From: Bacilli bacterium
Lineage (GTDB): Bacteria; Bacillota_I; Bacilli_A; RFN20; CAG-826
Length of the DNA: 5,782 bases
Direction: 5' to 3'
Assembly: GCA_024693415.1 (NCBI GenBank)
Contig: JAILKX010000240.1
Coordinates: forward strand, 1-5,782
Position 1 is the stretch's first letter. Each line of letters opens with the position of its first letter. The notes under the pieces were generated by a model. That model had not been told where the DNA came from and did no database searches. It worked only from the letters and a program-made list of their open reading frames with translations. Shown piece after piece: positions 5,567 through 5,782 of this stretch. A program made the translations under genes and the position numbers.

Positions 5567-5782
5567 ATGGCCACAGAATTAACCTGCATCATCTGCCCGC
5601 GCGGATGCCATCTCAAAGTCGACGACGAGATGAACGTCACTGGAAACTCCTGCCCCCGCGGCGCCGCCTACGCCAAGCAAGAGCTCACCAACCCGACCCG
5701 CACCATCACCTCGACGGTGAAGTGCGATTCCAAGGTTTTATCCGTCTGCCCCGTCAAGACGAAAGACGCGGTCAGCAAATCG
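5567..5782 (+). CDS. DUF1667 family protein, third subunit of the oxidoreductase operon (partial, cut by right edge)
   Basis: The first 72 codons are present and the frame is still open at the window end. The N-terminus MATELTCIICPRGCHL carries C7-x2-C10-P-x-x-C14, followed by NSCPRG with C29. Later cysteines are C53 and C61 in KCDSKVLSVCPVKT. This CxxCPxGC...CPRG layout and its position as third gene after a GlpA-like and a Pyr_redox-type gene are characteristic of DUF1667. The family is usually about 115-125 residues, so roughly 45-50 are missing beyond the edge. C7, C10, C14 and C29 look like ligands for an iron-sulfur cluster or zinc, but the metal has not been shown. It is probably a small electron-transfer or assembly subunit of the complex. 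It lies 2 bases after the upstream stop, so it is co-transcribed. Confidence 0.85.
   Translation, partial: MATELTCIICPRGCHLKVDDEMNVTGNSCPRGAAYAKQELTNPTRTITSTVKCDSKVLSVCPVKTKDAVSKS

Noticed and set aside
1..5782. Mobile element, CRISPR array, tRNA or riboswitch
   Set aside because: No transposase or integrase gene, no spaced direct-repeat array beyond the single 14-bp pair, no cloverleaf and no conserved riboswitch core seen on reading both strands.

Overview
The window is a chromosome-like bacterial segment of moderately high GC (estimated by eye, not computed) with tight operon spacing and strong Shine-Dalgarno-type intrinsic signals at several points. No mobile-element genes, tRNA, rRNA or CRISPR array are visible. 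The gene content (a fused GlpA-like flavoprotein, a pyridine-nucleotide flavoprotein and a DUF1667 protein in one operon; an AlbA_2/GHKL/winged-helix regulator; hairpin-plus-U-tract terminators) suggests an anaerobic, fermentative Bacillota-type organism, perhaps of the Erysipelotrichia/Bacilli side. That assignment is inference; nothing in the window proves it.

Layout. (1) 2-67 is the last 21 codons of an unidentified gene, followed at once by a GC-rich hairpin terminator. (2) 113-195 is a compact regulatory region: a perfect 14-bp tandem direct repeat, then an extended -10 promoter and a Shine-Dalgarno sequence, driving a 444-residue AlbA_2 + GHKL-like + winged-helix protein (196-1530, +). 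(3) A 17-bp perfect-stem bidirectional terminator (1528-1563) separates it from a convergent gene on the minus strand (1586-2656) for a 356-residue orphan methyltransferase-like protein with a Rossmann fold. (4) A 212-bp divergent intergenic region (2657-2868) holds an extended -10 promoter facing left and, facing right, a promoter overlapped by a 19-bp perfect 9-1-9 palindrome. (5) From 2869 to the right edge runs a tightly packed plus-strand operon of three genes: a DAO-type flavoprotein with a C-terminal BFD-like [2Fe-2S] domain, a second FAD/NAD(P) flavoprotein overlapping it by one base, and a cysteine-rich DUF1667 protein that is cut by the window edge.

How the genes fit together. The three-gene operon reads as a multi-subunit dehydrogenase: the DAO subunit would oxidise a small substrate (glycerol 3-phosphate is the usual annotation, 2-hydroxy acids or amino acids are alternatives), electrons would pass through the [2Fe-2S] centre to the second flavoprotein, and the DUF1667 protein is a likely third subunit with possible metal-binding cysteines. 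The palindrome over its promoter suggests repression by a dimeric regulator not encoded here. The AlbA_2 protein and the methyltransferase-like protein are independent transcription units with no evident link to the operon. The most unusual point is promoter placement: the two divergent promoters predict transcripts with almost no leader.
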